Source of the DNA: Erysipelotrichaceae bacterium UBA4808
Lineage (GTDB): Bacteria; Bacillota_I; Bacilli_A; Erysipelotrichales; Erysipelotrichaceae
DNA length: 64,000 bases
Reading direction: 5' to 3'
Assembly: GCA_002402585.1 (NCBI GenBank)
Contig: DHGC01000054.1
Coordinates: forward strand, 1-64,000
A program made the translations under genes and the position numbers. Of this stretch, positions 45,897 through 54,966 are shown in pieces (position 1 is the stretch's first letter; each line of letters begins with the position of its first letter). The notes beneath the pieces are model-generated. The model worked only from the letters and a program-made list of their open reading frames with translations. It was not told the DNA's origin and ran no database searches.

Positions 45897-46583
45897 TTAA
45901 CCCTTTCTTGCTTTAATATAATATTTCTCATTTGTGTTTGCATCACCTAGACTCAATTTAACATCCACAATGAAATTCAACTCTTCAAGTATTCTCATAA
46001 TGTCTAGAAGTGAGAAAATCGTCTGTGTAAAAACCTGTTTTTTTAGGATGTCTTCATAAAAGATGAGTTGGTGTTGAATCTTATTGGTTTCGATTGTTTG
46101 GATCGTCCATTGATACGGAACACCCAATACAAAGTCTTCTTCAATGAACTCATCTTGAAACTCTTCGATTCTTTGCTCTTGATGCACATCAAACAACAAA
46201 CACCCTTTTGGTTTTAAATGTTTATAGGCTTCCTTGAAGAATGATTCAAGTAGTTGCAAGTTATCTAGATAATTAAGGCTATCAAGAAAGACCACAAGCG
46301 CATCATATTCACCAAAAACATTCAAATCAAGCATATCTTGACACACATAGTGCACATTCTGGTGCAAGTTGTTTTGCTTAGCGTAGTCGATCATAATTGG
46401 ATCAAGATCCAAAGCATCCACTTGGAACCCATTTTCTGCACAATACTTACTAAAATAACCTGTTCCACAAGCACATTCAAGTAAACTTTTTCCTCTTGCC
46501 TCAGTCTTAAGCCAGCTTAAGTAAGCTTCATACCCTTCATGACTAAAGGTCAAAGCGTGATAATAATCCGCAAACGAAGTCAT
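45897..46583 (-). CDS. yqeM: SAM-dependent methyltransferase, YqeM-like
   Basis: Class I methyltransferase of about 228 residues. SAM-binding motif I LLECACGTGYFSKYC (about 40-54), acidic residue after strand 2 in DALDLDPIMIDYA, motif post I YDALVVFLDSLNYL. ATG at 46583 overlaps the rsfS stop (ATGA). In Bacillus yqeM also follows rsfS. Substrate unknown. Confidence 0.88.
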   Translation of the reverse strand: MTSFADYYHALTFSHEGYEAYLSWLKTEARGKSLLECACGTGYFSKYCAENGFQVDALDLDPIMIDYAKQNNLHQNVHYVCQDMLDLNVFGEYDALVVFLDSLNYLDNLQLLESFFKEAYKHLKPKGCLLFDVHQEQRIEEFQDEFIEEDFVLGVPYQWTIQTIETNKIQHQLIFYEDILKKQVFTQTIFSLLDIMRILEELNFIVDVKLSLGDANTNEKYYIKARKG

Positions 46584-46906
46584 ATTTCGATGATCTTGTC
46601 CAACCATAAGTCTTCCAAGCGATAGAATTGACGGGATTGACTTAAGAACAAATGCATGACCAAAGTATCGAAATCAATGAGGATCCATTCACTCTCATTC
46701 TGCCCTTCCACATGATGAACCTTATACCCAAGTGACTCACCAAACTCAATGCAATAATCCTTTAGGGCATTTAGCAAACGAGGATTGTTTACTTCCGCAA
46801 TAATGGCATAATCTTGAATTGACGATGTCGAACGTAAATCGAGAACCGTTATCTTCTCCGCCTTTTTATCTTCTAAAAATTCCACAAAAGCTTTTAGTGC
46901 ATTCAA
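46580..46906 (-). CDS. rsfS: Ribosomal silencing factor RsfS
   Basis: Binds L14 on the 50S subunit and blocks subunit joining during starvation. 108 residues, typical. Family marks: ITVLDLRSTSSIQDYAIIAE near 18-37, SEWILIDFDTLVMHLF and FYRLEDLW at the end. Overlaps nadD-yqeK and yqeM by 4 bases each. Confidence 0.97.
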   Translation of the reverse strand: MNALKAFVEFLEDKKAEKITVLDLRSTSSIQDYAIIAEVNNPRLLNALKDYCIEFGESLGYKVHHVEGQNESEWILIDFDTLVMHLFLSQSRQFYRLEDLWLDKIIEI

Positions 46907-47925
46907 ATGTGTTTCTCCTTATCTAGATATTCCATTTGTGTTTTTCTTACAACTTGATAGGCTTGATGCAAATCACGCAAAGCTAAATCAATGCATTTGC
47001 TTGCGTCAAATCCCCTGGTCTCATCACATTTATCTGCGATATAGATTACTTTAGATAATGGGTCTGAGTGTCCTTCCACGTGGTGTGCAATGGCTTTTAT
47101 AACGCTCAGATCACGAATCTGCAAGATACGTGATGCATAGGCAGCCCCAACTTTTTGGTGCCAAATCGCAGGTGCTTTTTCCAAATAACTTGGATAACTA
47201 AACTTAAGCCATTGTTTCAACTTTTCTTTCGGCCATTCTTTCGCGATGTCATGTAACATCGCCGCCAAATAGACCTGTCTACGATCCAATTGATGCGCAT
47301 CTGCCAAGCGCAACGCCAATTCAGTCATTGCTTGAACATGTGCAAAACGTGCTTCACTTAATGATCGTTTTACGATTGAATCAACATATAAGGCATTTTC
47401 CATAAAATAGCGAACAACCTTAGCTTCTGTATAATGAATCTCACCCTGTCGTATCGCTTCGCTTGCGTTGGGAAAGAGATCCGACGCTTCGATTTTGATA
47501 AAAGGTCGTATGATCGAATGTTCTTCATCACGCGGATAAACCGCGAATTGGATGAGTTCGATCAACTCATTGTATTTGTACCATTGATTGAATTTCATCA
47601 TCTGATCCGATCCCATCAACCAAATGAATTGGTGTTCAGGAAAGCGTTCAATCAATTGTTTTACGGTATCGTAGGTATAACTCAAGCCTTCGCGCTCCGC
47701 TTCAATACGGGATAATTTCAATTTTCGGAATGGTTTGATCATCAATTCAATCATTTGACAACGATGTTCAAATGAAGCCATTTCCACATCCTTCAGTGGT
47801 GAAAGCAAGGTAGGTAAAAACCACAGTTCCTTGGCTTGAAGTTGTTTAAGCGATGCTTTCGCAATCGCTAAATGACCTTTGTGAATGGGATTGAAACTCC
47901 CCCCGAAAAGAACGATGCGACTCAT
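46903..47925 (-). CDS. nadD: NadD-YqeK fusion
   Basis: Two enzymes in one 340-residue chain. Residues 1 to about 185 are nicotinate-mononucleotide adenylyltransferase: GGSFNPIHKGH at 8-18 and, in place of the usual ISSTxIR, NASEAIR near 153-159. Residues about 190-340 are a YqeK-type HD phosphohydrolase with His196, HD at 225-226 (MLHDIAKEW), HHVEGH and IYIADKCDE; the Bacillus protein is an Ap4A hydrolase. In Bacillus the two are separate adjacent genes. No internal stop or likely second start separates them. Confidence 0.93.
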   Translation of the reverse strand: MSRIVLFGGSFNPIHKGHLAIAKASLKQLQAKELWFLPTLLSPLKDVEMASFEHRCQMIELMIKPFRKLKLSRIEAEREGLSYTYDTVKQLIERFPEHQFIWLMGSDQMMKFNQWYKYNELIELIQFAVYPRDEEHSIIRPFIKIEASDLFPNASEAIRQGEIHYTEAKVVRYFMENALYVDSIVKRSLSEARFAHVQAMTELALRLADAHQLDRRQVYLAAMLHDIAKEWPKEKLKQWLKFSYPSYLEKAPAIWHQKVGAAYASRILQIRDLSVIKAIAHHVEGHSDPLSKVIYIADKCDETRGFDASKCIDLALRDLHQAYQVVRKTQMEYLDKEKHI

Positions 47926-48209
47926 GTCAGGTGAATCTTACGCTTCTCGCTTTGTTTGTACAACAGGATGCTTCGACCCACCACTTGAATCAATTCACTG
48001 TGTGTTGATGAAGCCAGATCCAATGCCAATTCCATGACTGGATTCGGAGCAGTTTTAAGCACAGAGATTTTCACCAATTCATGTGCCTTAAGTGAGTCTT
48101 CCAAACTGCTGATCAGATTCAAACTCAAACCTTCCTTACCCACATTGAAAAGGGGTTTCAACGGATTGCCCAAGCTTCTCAATTGCTTCTTTTGCTTACT
48201 GTTTAACAT
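47922..48209 (-). CDS. yhbY: RNA-binding protein YhbY
   Basis: CRM-domain RNA-binding protein associated with pre-50S ribosomes. 95 residues. The loop NVGKEGLS and the strand VKISVLK, HSELIQVVGRSILLYK are characteristic. Overlaps yqeH by one base and nadD by 4. The aroE gene that separates it from yqeH in Bacillus is absent here. Confidence 0.95.
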   Translation of the reverse strand: MLNSKQKKQLRSLGNPLKPLFNVGKEGLSLNLISSLEDSLKAHELVKISVLKTAPNPVMELALDLASSTHSELIQVVGRSILLYKQSEKRKIHLT

Positions 48210-49246
48210 TAAATAAGTGCCTTTCTTTGCATGACTTGATCGAAATAAACTGCTTTGATTTCAATCCATTCGAACTCCCCTACACAATAGAACCATCCCA
48301 ACTGTTTGAACACAATATCAAAGATTGGTTGGTCCTGAATGATTCGTCTTGCTTTGATTGCATAAAGATCATTTGCCTCATGCTTCGCACAATAGGCCTC
48401 CAAACGATCAAACTTCGTCCGATGGATTGGATACTGATCTGAGAAGTAAAGTGTGATAGAAGCCTTTTCTTTAGGTTTAACACTCACAATTCCCACATTG
48501 GGTAAAACAAACGACTGCGCCGAATCCAATTGATAGGTCTTCGGTTTGAACGCCTTACGAATCTGAACTTTTTCCAATTCATCAAACGGAAACAAATCCG
48601 TAAAACTATGTTCGATTTTGATGCCTGGTGTATCAAAAATAATTCCCTGTGCCCATTCGATCTGATTGATTTCCAGGGTTGTATGCGGATATGGAGAAAT
48701 GGTCAGATAATCATCCTTTTCCAACATCGCATTGATCAACGTGCTCTTACCCATGTTCGCATACCCTAGAGTAATCAAACGTTTGATCTTAAGCTTCTTA
48801 ATTTCTTGGACAAGCGCTTTTGCCCCCACTTTAGCTTGATGTGAAGTCGTCGCCACCCCAAGCACATTGATTGGCACATCGCGTAGCTTACTCATTAGAT
48901 AACCTACGATCCGCTGTTTCGTCACCGTCTTTGGCAACAAATCAAATTTTGTCAAAACGATGATGAAATCACGATTCATACAATGTCTTTGGATACCTGT
49001 AAACAAACCACTATCAATGTCCGTCACATCAATAACCAGCAAAATGGTTCCTTCAAGTTTCGCAATCGCTTGAAAGACTTCATCTGAAGGGACACTATGT
49101 TTCTTTAACGGTGCGAAATCACCATAATGCTTGATACGATAACAACGCTGACAATACTGAGCATCTTCACGCGTCGTATACCCCAATGCCTTGGGATCAC
49201 TTATTTGAAGTTTGATGCCACAACCGACACAACTATGTTTTTCCAT
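48209..49246 (-). CDS. yqeH: Ribosome-biogenesis GTPase YqeH
   Basis: Circularly permuted GTPase needed for 30S assembly. About 345 residues from ATG 49246. N-terminal zinc finger (CVGCG and CQRC), then GTPase motifs in the order G4 (TKFD), G5, G1 (GYANMGKSTL), G3 (DTPGI), and a C-terminal domain. Starts one base after yqeG and has no clear SD of its own, suggesting coupled translation. Confidence 0.95.
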   Translation of the reverse strand: MEKHSCVGCGIKLQISDPKALGYTTREDAQYCQRCYRIKHYGDFAPLKKHSVPSDEVFQAIAKLEGTILLVIDVTDIDSGLFTGIQRHCMNRDFIIVLTKFDLLPKTVTKQRIVGYLMSKLRDVPINVLGVATTSHQAKVGAKALVQEIKKLKIKRLITLGYANMGKSTLINAMLEKDDYLTISPYPHTTLEINQIEWAQGIIFDTPGIKIEHSFTDLFPFDELEKVQIRKAFKPKTYQLDSAQSFVLPNVGIVSVKPKEKASITLYFSDQYPIHRTKFDRLEAYCAKHEANDLYAIKARRIIQDQPIFDIVFKQLGWFYCVGEFEWIEIKAVYFDQVMQRKALI

Positions 49247-49247
49247 A

Positions 49248-49727
49248 TTAACCAATTACTTTCTTTTCAATAAAGCGCAAGATGCGCGTAGACAAATATT
49301 CATTCGAACTTAAAGGTTCGATCAAAATCGTATGAAACCCTAAACGTTTTCCCAACCATATATCCGTAAATAACTGATCGCCCAACCAAACACCCTTCTG
49401 ATAACGGATTCTCATTTGATTCAATTTCCATTGGAAACGAAACTTAAAGGGTTTAAGCGCAAGATTCAAGCAATCAAAATGATAGGCTTCAGCAATTGTT
49501 TTAGCCGCACGCGTCGGATTGTTTGAACAAATCAAGACATGCACATCAAGCTCACTCAAGGTTCTTAACCATCGATCCGTTTCAAGATCAATCTGAATCG
49601 TACCTTTGATTGCTAATGTATTATCCACATCTAAGACAACCAAGTCAAATTGCTTCACTAAATCGACTAAATCGATCTCATGAATCCTTTTTTTGATCGC
49701 ATCCGGCTTGAAGTAGTCTTTTAGCAT
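49248..49727 (-). CDS. yqeG: HAD phosphatase YqeG
   Basis: HAD-superfamily (subfamily IIIA) phosphatase, 159 residues. Motif I VVLDVDNTL with the nucleophile Asp, motif II LICSNN, motif III/IV VWLGDQLFTDIW. Start ATG 49727 gives MLKDYFKPDAIKK as in the family. No SD; a TATAAT ends 6 bases before the ATG, predicting a leaderless message. It heads the yqeG-yqeH-yhbY-nadD-rsfS-yqeM run. Substrate likely a phospholipid or mitochondrial PGP-phosphatase-like compound by family; unproven. Confidence 0.93.
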   Translation of the reverse strand: MLKDYFKPDAIKKRIHEIDLVDLVKQFDLVVLDVDNTLAIKGTIQIDLETDRWLRTLSELDVHVLICSNNPTRAAKTIAEAYHFDCLNLALKPFKFRFQWKLNQMRIRYQKGVWLGDQLFTDIWLGKRLGFHTILIEPLSSNEYLSTRILRFIEKKVIG

Positions 49728-49733
49728 AGAATC

Positions 49734-49739
49734 ATTATA
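49734..49739 (-). promoter_or_regulatory. yqeG -10 element at the start codon
   Basis: TATAAT on the minus strand with six bases before the yqeG ATG. A TTTACA lies upstream at a longer-than-usual spacing (about 19). Confidence 0.55.
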
Positions 49740-49803
49740 ACATTGCATCGATTTATGGTGTAAATCAATACCATTTATTCCTGATTTATGGCAAAATACT
49801 TTC

Positions 49804-50454
49804 ATGACGACAAAAAAAACACTGGTAATTACCCTTGACGACTTTATCTTTGAGCATTACAAAATCAAGCAGAACATCTGGAAAAACATCGCCAAAGAGC
49901 ATAAACTTAAATTAACCGAAACCTTCTTAATGGGACACTATGATGCACACCTCGAAAAACGTGAGAAGCTCGAGCGTGAGTATCGTTTAATCGCACCTTT
50001 TGTCAGCGAAGTTGAAGCACGTTATCAAAAAGTCGTGTCAAGTACACTCTTAGAACCGGCGATTAAGTTAGACCATCTCGACAAACTCAATCAATGGGCA
50101 AATGATTTTGATTTGTATTTCATAACAAATCATCGTATTGAGCAAATCAAGAATTTACTTGAAAAAGCAAAGATCGAACTCAATTTTGATCACATCTACA
50201 GTACAAAGCAAGTGCTTAATGCCAAACCTGAAGCAGATATCTATTTGAAACTAGCACGTTTGCAAAACATCAAACCAAATACGATGATCATTCTGGATGC
50301 GACGCTCAATGGCGTTCAAGCTTCATACCTCGCAAATGCGAAAGGGCTATTTCTAGCCCAATACATGCGTCCAAATCAAGCCATTAAAGATTTTGCGTTT
50401 GCTTACTTCAATACGCTTGACGATGTGGATGCTTATTTAAAAGAATTACTCTAA
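49804..50454 (+). CDS. HAD-like pseudo-phosphatase
   Basis: 216-residue protein with the HAD fold pattern but an altered active site. Motif I should read DxDGT; here it is TLDDF at 10-14, so the nucleophilic Asp is Thr10 while the second Asp is kept. Motif II FITNH, motif III Lys in NAKPEADIYLKLA and motif IV ILDATLNGVQASYLANAKG are recognisable. Helical cap between. Divergent from yqeG, itself a HAD protein, and its 3' end overlaps parC by 9 bases in opposite orientation. Phosphatase activity is unlikely; a binding or regulatory role is possible. Confidence 0.78.
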   Translation: MTTKKTLVITLDDFIFEHYKIKQNIWKNIAKEHKLKLTETFLMGHYDAHLEKREKLEREYRLIAPFVSEVEARYQKVVSSTLLEPAIKLDHLDKLNQWANDFDLYFITNHRIEQIKNLLEKAKIELNFDHIYSTKQVLNAKPEADIYLKLARLQNIKPNTMIILDATLNGVQASYLANAKGLFLAQYMRPNQAIKDFAFAYFNTLDDVDAYLKELL

Positions 50455-52944
50455 ATCAAAATGGATGAACTCAACTTCATGATGTTCCTCCACCTTAGGA
50501 TCCTCAGTAACTTGAGGATCTTTTACTTCAGGTTTGAAATCAACGATACGCACATCTTCAATGCGCTTAACGATATAGAAATCCTTGACATCACTCACTT
50601 GACTGAACGTCTGGGTTTTATCCATCAAACTGATGTCTTTGGCTTGAATCCAACACTTATCATCATGTGTGATGCGAATGTCATCATAGACCTGAGCTGC
50701 CTGAACGTAACTAAGGGTTTGTGGATTCGACTTAACTTTCTTAGCGATCAATTCCCCTTTTGCAGGTCGATTGAACGACGTGATCTCACTTGTTTTAATG
50801 CGCTTCATCAAACCACTGTCACATACAAAGACAAGATTGTTTTGATTGGATAGTGCACAAGCATATGCAACCTTATCGTGTGCTTGTAAATTCATAGCTT
50901 TGACGCCCTTCGCTTTTGGTTGCGATGTTGGAACCATGTCAATGCGATAGCGGACACAATAGCCTTCTTGGGATAGCAACACCAATTCTTCATCCCTATA
51001 GGCAACAAAATTTGCCACAACCTTATCCCCTTTAGACAAAACCATCGCATCATAGGTCTTCGAGAGTCTTGAGACCAGATAATCTTTAATCAGAGTACGT
51101 TTGATGTTGCCATTTTGTGAAACCGTGACAACATACGCTTCCGTCTCAAAACTTTTAACCAAATGCGCAGAAATGAGTTTGGTATGATCATCCGCTTTCA
51201 AGTAATGACCATAATGATTCCCTAAATCCTTCCATTTGCTCTCTTCAAGTGTATGCAAAGGAAGCAAAGCATAGGTGCCTAAATCATTAACCAACAACAA
51301 ATGATCATACGTCTCCGCTTCAATGACACCGATCAATTCATCTTTGTCTTTCAGAGCTGGAAGCACGCCTTCACTGGATTGATATGACCGAATGGACACG
51401 CGTTTGATATAACCATCGCGACTTACCGTCACAACTGTTTTCTCATTGGTGATCATGCTCATCTTATCAATGACGATTTCTTCTACTTCAGCTTCGATTT
51501 TAGAGCGACGTGGTGTATCAAAACGTTTCAAAATTTCTTGAAATTCTTTTAAGATGACATTCCTTAACAAGCTCTCATTCTCAATGATGCCTTTTAAGCG
51601 TTGCATTTCAACACTCAATTCAGCCAATTCATTTTTGAGCTCAAGAATGTCTGTATTTGTCAAACGATACAAACGTAAACTAACGATGGCTTCAGACTGG
51701 GCTTCCGTAAAGCTGAAACGCGTAATAAGATTGCTCTTCGCATCGGCTTTGTCTTTGGATGAGCGAATGATCATGATGACTTCATCCAAAACCGATATCG
51801 CCTTAACCAAACCTTCTAAGATATGCATGCGCTTTTCAATTTCAGCTAATTGGTACTTTGAGCGTCTCAAAACGACTTCTTTTCTGAAATCAATGAACGC
51901 ATCTAAAACAGTCATGACACCGCTTAAAACAGGCCTTTGTTTAATGATCGAGACCATGTTGTAGTTAAAATAAATCTGACAATCGGTATTCTTATAGAGA
52001 TAATTTAAAATCATCTGCGCATCATTCTCTTTACGTATATCCAGAACAATCCGTAGTCCTGTACGATCGGATTCATCACGGACATCTAAAATACCATCGA
52101 TGCTCTTATTGATGCGAATATCATCCATCTTTTTAACAAGATTACTTTTAATGACTTCAAAAGGTATTTCACTGATTACGATCTGCTGAATGTTTTTAAC
52201 TTGAACGATTTCGGCTTTCGCACGAATGACGACTCTTCCCTTACCCGTCTCAAAGGCATCCATGATCCCCTTACGGCCTTGCACGATTCCACCGGTAGGA
52301 AAATCCGGACCCAACATGATGCCTGCAATTTCTTTGATTGTCGCTTCAGGATGATTCAAACGATACATGCTCGCTTCCACAACCTCGCGTAGATTGTGAG
52401 GTGGAATGTTTGTCGCATACCCTGCCGCGATCCCACTGGTCCCATTGACCAAAAGCTCTGGTACCAATGCTGGTAGAACAGAAGGCTCTAAGGTCGTATC
52501 ATCAAAGTTCGAAGTGAAATTTACAGTGTCTTGATCGATATCTTTAAGCAAAGCTTGCCCAAACGGAGCCAAACGTGCTTCGGTATAACGCATTGCAGCG
52601 GCTGGATCGTCATCAATTGAACCGTTGTTTCCTTGCATGTCCACCAAAGGCAGATTCATCTTCCACGTTTGACTTAAACGAACCATGGCCTCATAGACAC
52701 TGGAGTCTCCATGGGGATGGAAGTTACCAATGACTAAACCCACTGTTTTGGCGGATTTACGATACGGTTTATCCGTCGTATTCCCATCACTGTACATCGC
52801 GTATAAGATACGACGTTGGACAGGCTTCAAACCATCTCGCACATCCGGTAGTGCACGTTCTTGGATGATGTATTTTGAATAACGTCCAAAACGATCGGAC
52901 ATGATTGTTTCAAGCGAATTTTGATTTAAATCTAACTTATCCAT
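50446..52944 (-). CDS. parC: DNA topoisomerase IV subunit A
   Basis: Breaks and rejoins DNA to decatenate chromosomes. 832 residues from ATG 52944 (AAAGGAG upstream). Quinolone region HPHGDSSVYEAMVRLSQ, active-site tyrosine in AAAMRYTEARL, and NNGSIDDDP, which resembles ParC (GNNGS) rather than GyrA (GNFGS). The C-terminal beta-pinwheel lacks a GyrA box, and ends in an acidic tail. Overlaps parE by 8 bases. ParC is preferred over GyrA on sequence and on the plsY-parE-parC neighbourhood. Confidence 0.94.
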   Translation of the reverse strand: MDKLDLNQNSLETIMSDRFGRYSKYIIQERALPDVRDGLKPVQRRILYAMYSDGNTTDKPYRKSAKTVGLVIGNFHPHGDSSVYEAMVRLSQTWKMNLPLVDMQGNNGSIDDDPAAAMRYTEARLAPFGQALLKDIDQDTVNFTSNFDDTTLEPSVLPALVPELLVNGTSGIAAGYATNIPPHNLREVVEASMYRLNHPEATIKEIAGIMLGPDFPTGGIVQGRKGIMDAFETGKGRVVIRAKAEIVQVKNIQQIVISEIPFEVIKSNLVKKMDDIRINKSIDGILDVRDESDRTGLRIVLDIRKENDAQMILNYLYKNTDCQIYFNYNMVSIIKQRPVLSGVMTVLDAFIDFRKEVVLRRSKYQLAEIEKRMHILEGLVKAISVLDEVIMIIRSSKDKADAKSNLITRFSFTEAQSEAIVSLRLYRLTNTDILELKNELAELSVEMQRLKGIIENESLLRNVILKEFQEILKRFDTPRRSKIEAEVEEIVIDKMSMITNEKTVVTVSRDGYIKRVSIRSYQSSEGVLPALKDKDELIGVIEAETYDHLLLVNDLGTYALLPLHTLEESKWKDLGNHYGHYLKADDHTKLISAHLVKSFETEAYVVTVSQNGNIKRTLIKDYLVSRLSKTYDAMVLSKGDKVVANFVAYRDEELVLLSQEGYCVRYRIDMVPTSQPKAKGVKAMNLQAHDKVAYACALSNQNNLVFVCDSGLMKRIKTSEITSFNRPAKGELIAKKVKSNPQTLSYVQAAQVYDDIRITHDDKCWIQAKDISLMDKTQTFSQVSDVKDFYIVKRIEDVRIVDFKPEVKDPQVTEDPKVEEHHEVEFIHFDLE

Positions 52945-54865
52945 TCTTTGCCGTCTCCTTTGCGAAATCATCCTCTAGAGTAAAGGAAACATGTTTCTCA
53001 ATCCAATCCCGTCTGAGATCCGCCTTATCCCCCATTAAAACTGAAACGACACGTTGTGCGATCAAAGCATCCCCAAGATTCAATTGAATCAAAGTACGGT
53101 GTGCCGGATCCATGGTCGTCTCCCATAATTGTGAAGCGTTCATCTCACCCAAGCCTTTATAACGTTGAATTTCAACCTTACCCCACTCTTGCATCAATGC
53201 TTTGAGTTCCTCATCCGTATATAGATACTTGAATTGCTTACCCTTTGAAACGCGATACAGGGGGGGTTGAGCAAGATAAACATGCCCATGCTCTATCAAA
53301 GGCCGCATGTATCGATAAAAGAATGTGAGTAGTAAAACTTGAATGTGTGCCCCATCCGTATCGGCATCGGTCATGATGATGACTTTATTGTAGTTGATGT
53401 CCTTGATGTCGAATTCACTGCCCACCCCCGCACCTAAAGCATGGATGATTGTGTTCAGTTCTTCATTTTTCTCAATATCCGCAACACTTGCTTTCTCTGT
53501 ATTCAAAACCTTTCCTCGTAATGGCAAGATGGCTTGAATCTTACTGTCACGTCCTTGTTTGGCACTTCCACCCGCAGAATCCCCTTCCACGAGAAACAGT
53601 TCTGCTTTACGCACATCTTTCGATTGTGCAGGCGCTAATTTACCAGAAAGCAAGCGTTCACTCTTACCGTTCTTCTTTCCCTTACGGGCATCTTCACGCG
53701 CACGACGAGCTGCTTCACGAACTGTTGAAGCTTTTTGAATCTTTTTAAGAATCGCATTCGCCAACTCACGATGTTCTTCGAGATAATATGTCAGTTGTTC
53801 CTGAACAATGGCTTCCATAGCGGATCGTGCTTCATTGGTGCCCAATTTCCCTTTGGTTTGTCCTTCAAATTGAAGCAGATTCTCAGGAATGCTTACAGAG
53901 ATAACCGACGTACAGCCTTCTCTGACATCATTGCCTTCAAAATTCTTATCTTTATCTTTTAATACACCAATCTTACGTGCAAAATCATTCATGACCTTCG
54001 TCAATGCTGACTTGTACCCAACTTCATGGGTTCCACCATCAACGGTTCGAACCAAGTTGACAAACGAATACGTATTTTCTTGATAATCATCGGTGTATTG
54101 CAAAGCACACTGAACAGAGATCTCTCCGACATTGCCTTCAAACGAAACCGGTTCATGCATCGCTGTCCGATCTTCATTTAAGAATTCAATGAAGTTGATC
54201 AAACCATTACTGTATTGAAAAACATCCACTTGACCGTTACGTTCATCTTTGACTGTAAGCTTGATGCCCTTTAAAAGAAAAGCACTTTCTTGAGCACGCT
54301 CACGAATCAATTCCGCATCAAAATCAATCTTGCCAAAGATTTTTTCATCCGGCTTGAACGTAACCGTACTTCCTGTTTTATTGGTTTTCCCCAATGTCTC
54401 AAGCGCAGAAACCTTTGATCCACCTTTACTAAAAACCATACGATGGATTGAACCTTGGTAGTGTACTACAACTTCCATCCATTCACTCAAAGCATTGACC
54501 ACACTCGCCCCAACACCGTGTAAACCACCCGAACGTTTATATCCACCTTCCGTTGAAAACTTTCCCCCTGCATGGAGAACCGTGAATATGACTTGTAAAG
54601 TAGAAACCCCTGAGGCATGTTTACCAACAGGCATCCCACGACCTTCATCTTCGATTTTAATTGTATTGTCTTTACCAATGGTGATGACGATGTGTTTGCC
54701 AAAACCATTCATTGCTTCATCAATCGCATTATCGAGAATTTCCCATACACAATGATGTAAGCCACGACTATCGGTCGATCCGATGTACATCCCTGGACGT
54801 TTGCGAACAGCATCCAAACCTTCTAATATTTGAATACTTTGCTCATCGTATTGTCTTGTTGCCAT
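52937..54865 (-). CDS. parE: DNA topoisomerase IV subunit B
   Basis: ATPase subunit of topoisomerase IV. 642 residues. GHKL ATPase motifs ILDNAIDEAMNG, EDEGRGMPVGKH, SGGLHGVGASVVNALS; transducer; TOPRIM with EGDSAGGSAKQGRDSKIQAILPLRG and metal DADTDGAH. A -10 TATAAT lies at 54888-54893. Divergent from plsY, as in Bacillus. Confidence 0.96.
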   Translation of the reverse strand: MATRQYDEQSIQILEGLDAVRKRPGMYIGSTDSRGLHHCVWEILDNAIDEAMNGFGKHIVITIGKDNTIKIEDEGRGMPVGKHASGVSTLQVIFTVLHAGGKFSTEGGYKRSGGLHGVGASVVNALSEWMEVVVHYQGSIHRMVFSKGGSKVSALETLGKTNKTGSTVTFKPDEKIFGKIDFDAELIRERAQESAFLLKGIKLTVKDERNGQVDVFQYSNGLINFIEFLNEDRTAMHEPVSFEGNVGEISVQCALQYTDDYQENTYSFVNLVRTVDGGTHEVGYKSALTKVMNDFARKIGVLKDKDKNFEGNDVREGCTSVISVSIPENLLQFEGQTKGKLGTNEARSAMEAIVQEQLTYYLEEHRELANAILKKIQKASTVREAARRAREDARKGKKNGKSERLLSGKLAPAQSKDVRKAELFLVEGDSAGGSAKQGRDSKIQAILPLRGKVLNTEKASVADIEKNEELNTIIHALGAGVGSEFDIKDINYNKVIIMTDADTDGAHIQVLLLTFFYRYMRPLIEHGHVYLAQPPLYRVSKGKQFKYLYTDEELKALMQEWGKVEIQRYKGLGEMNASQLWETTMDPAHRTLIQLNLGDALIAQRVVSVLMGDKADLRRDWIEKHVSFTLEDDFAKETAKNG

Positions 54866-54887
54866 AAAAACTCCTATCTACCCATCT

Positions 54888-54893
54888 ATTATA
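54888..54893 (-). promoter_or_regulatory. parE-parC -10 element
   Basis: TATAAT on the minus strand 22 bases before the parE ATG. The -35 is poor. Confidence 0.4.
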
Positions 54894-54915
54894 CAATATC
54901 AACGTTTTTTTTAAA

Positions 54916-54943
54916 TGACTGATGTGCTGTGATTTGCTATAAT
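54916..54943 (+). promoter_or_regulatory. plsY promoter
   Basis: TGACTG (54916-54921), 16-bp spacer, TATAAT (54938-54943), about 23 bases before the plsY ATG with AGAGAGG in between. Confidence 0.6.
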
Positions 54944-54966
54944 GAGTACGTAAAGAGAGGTAAATT

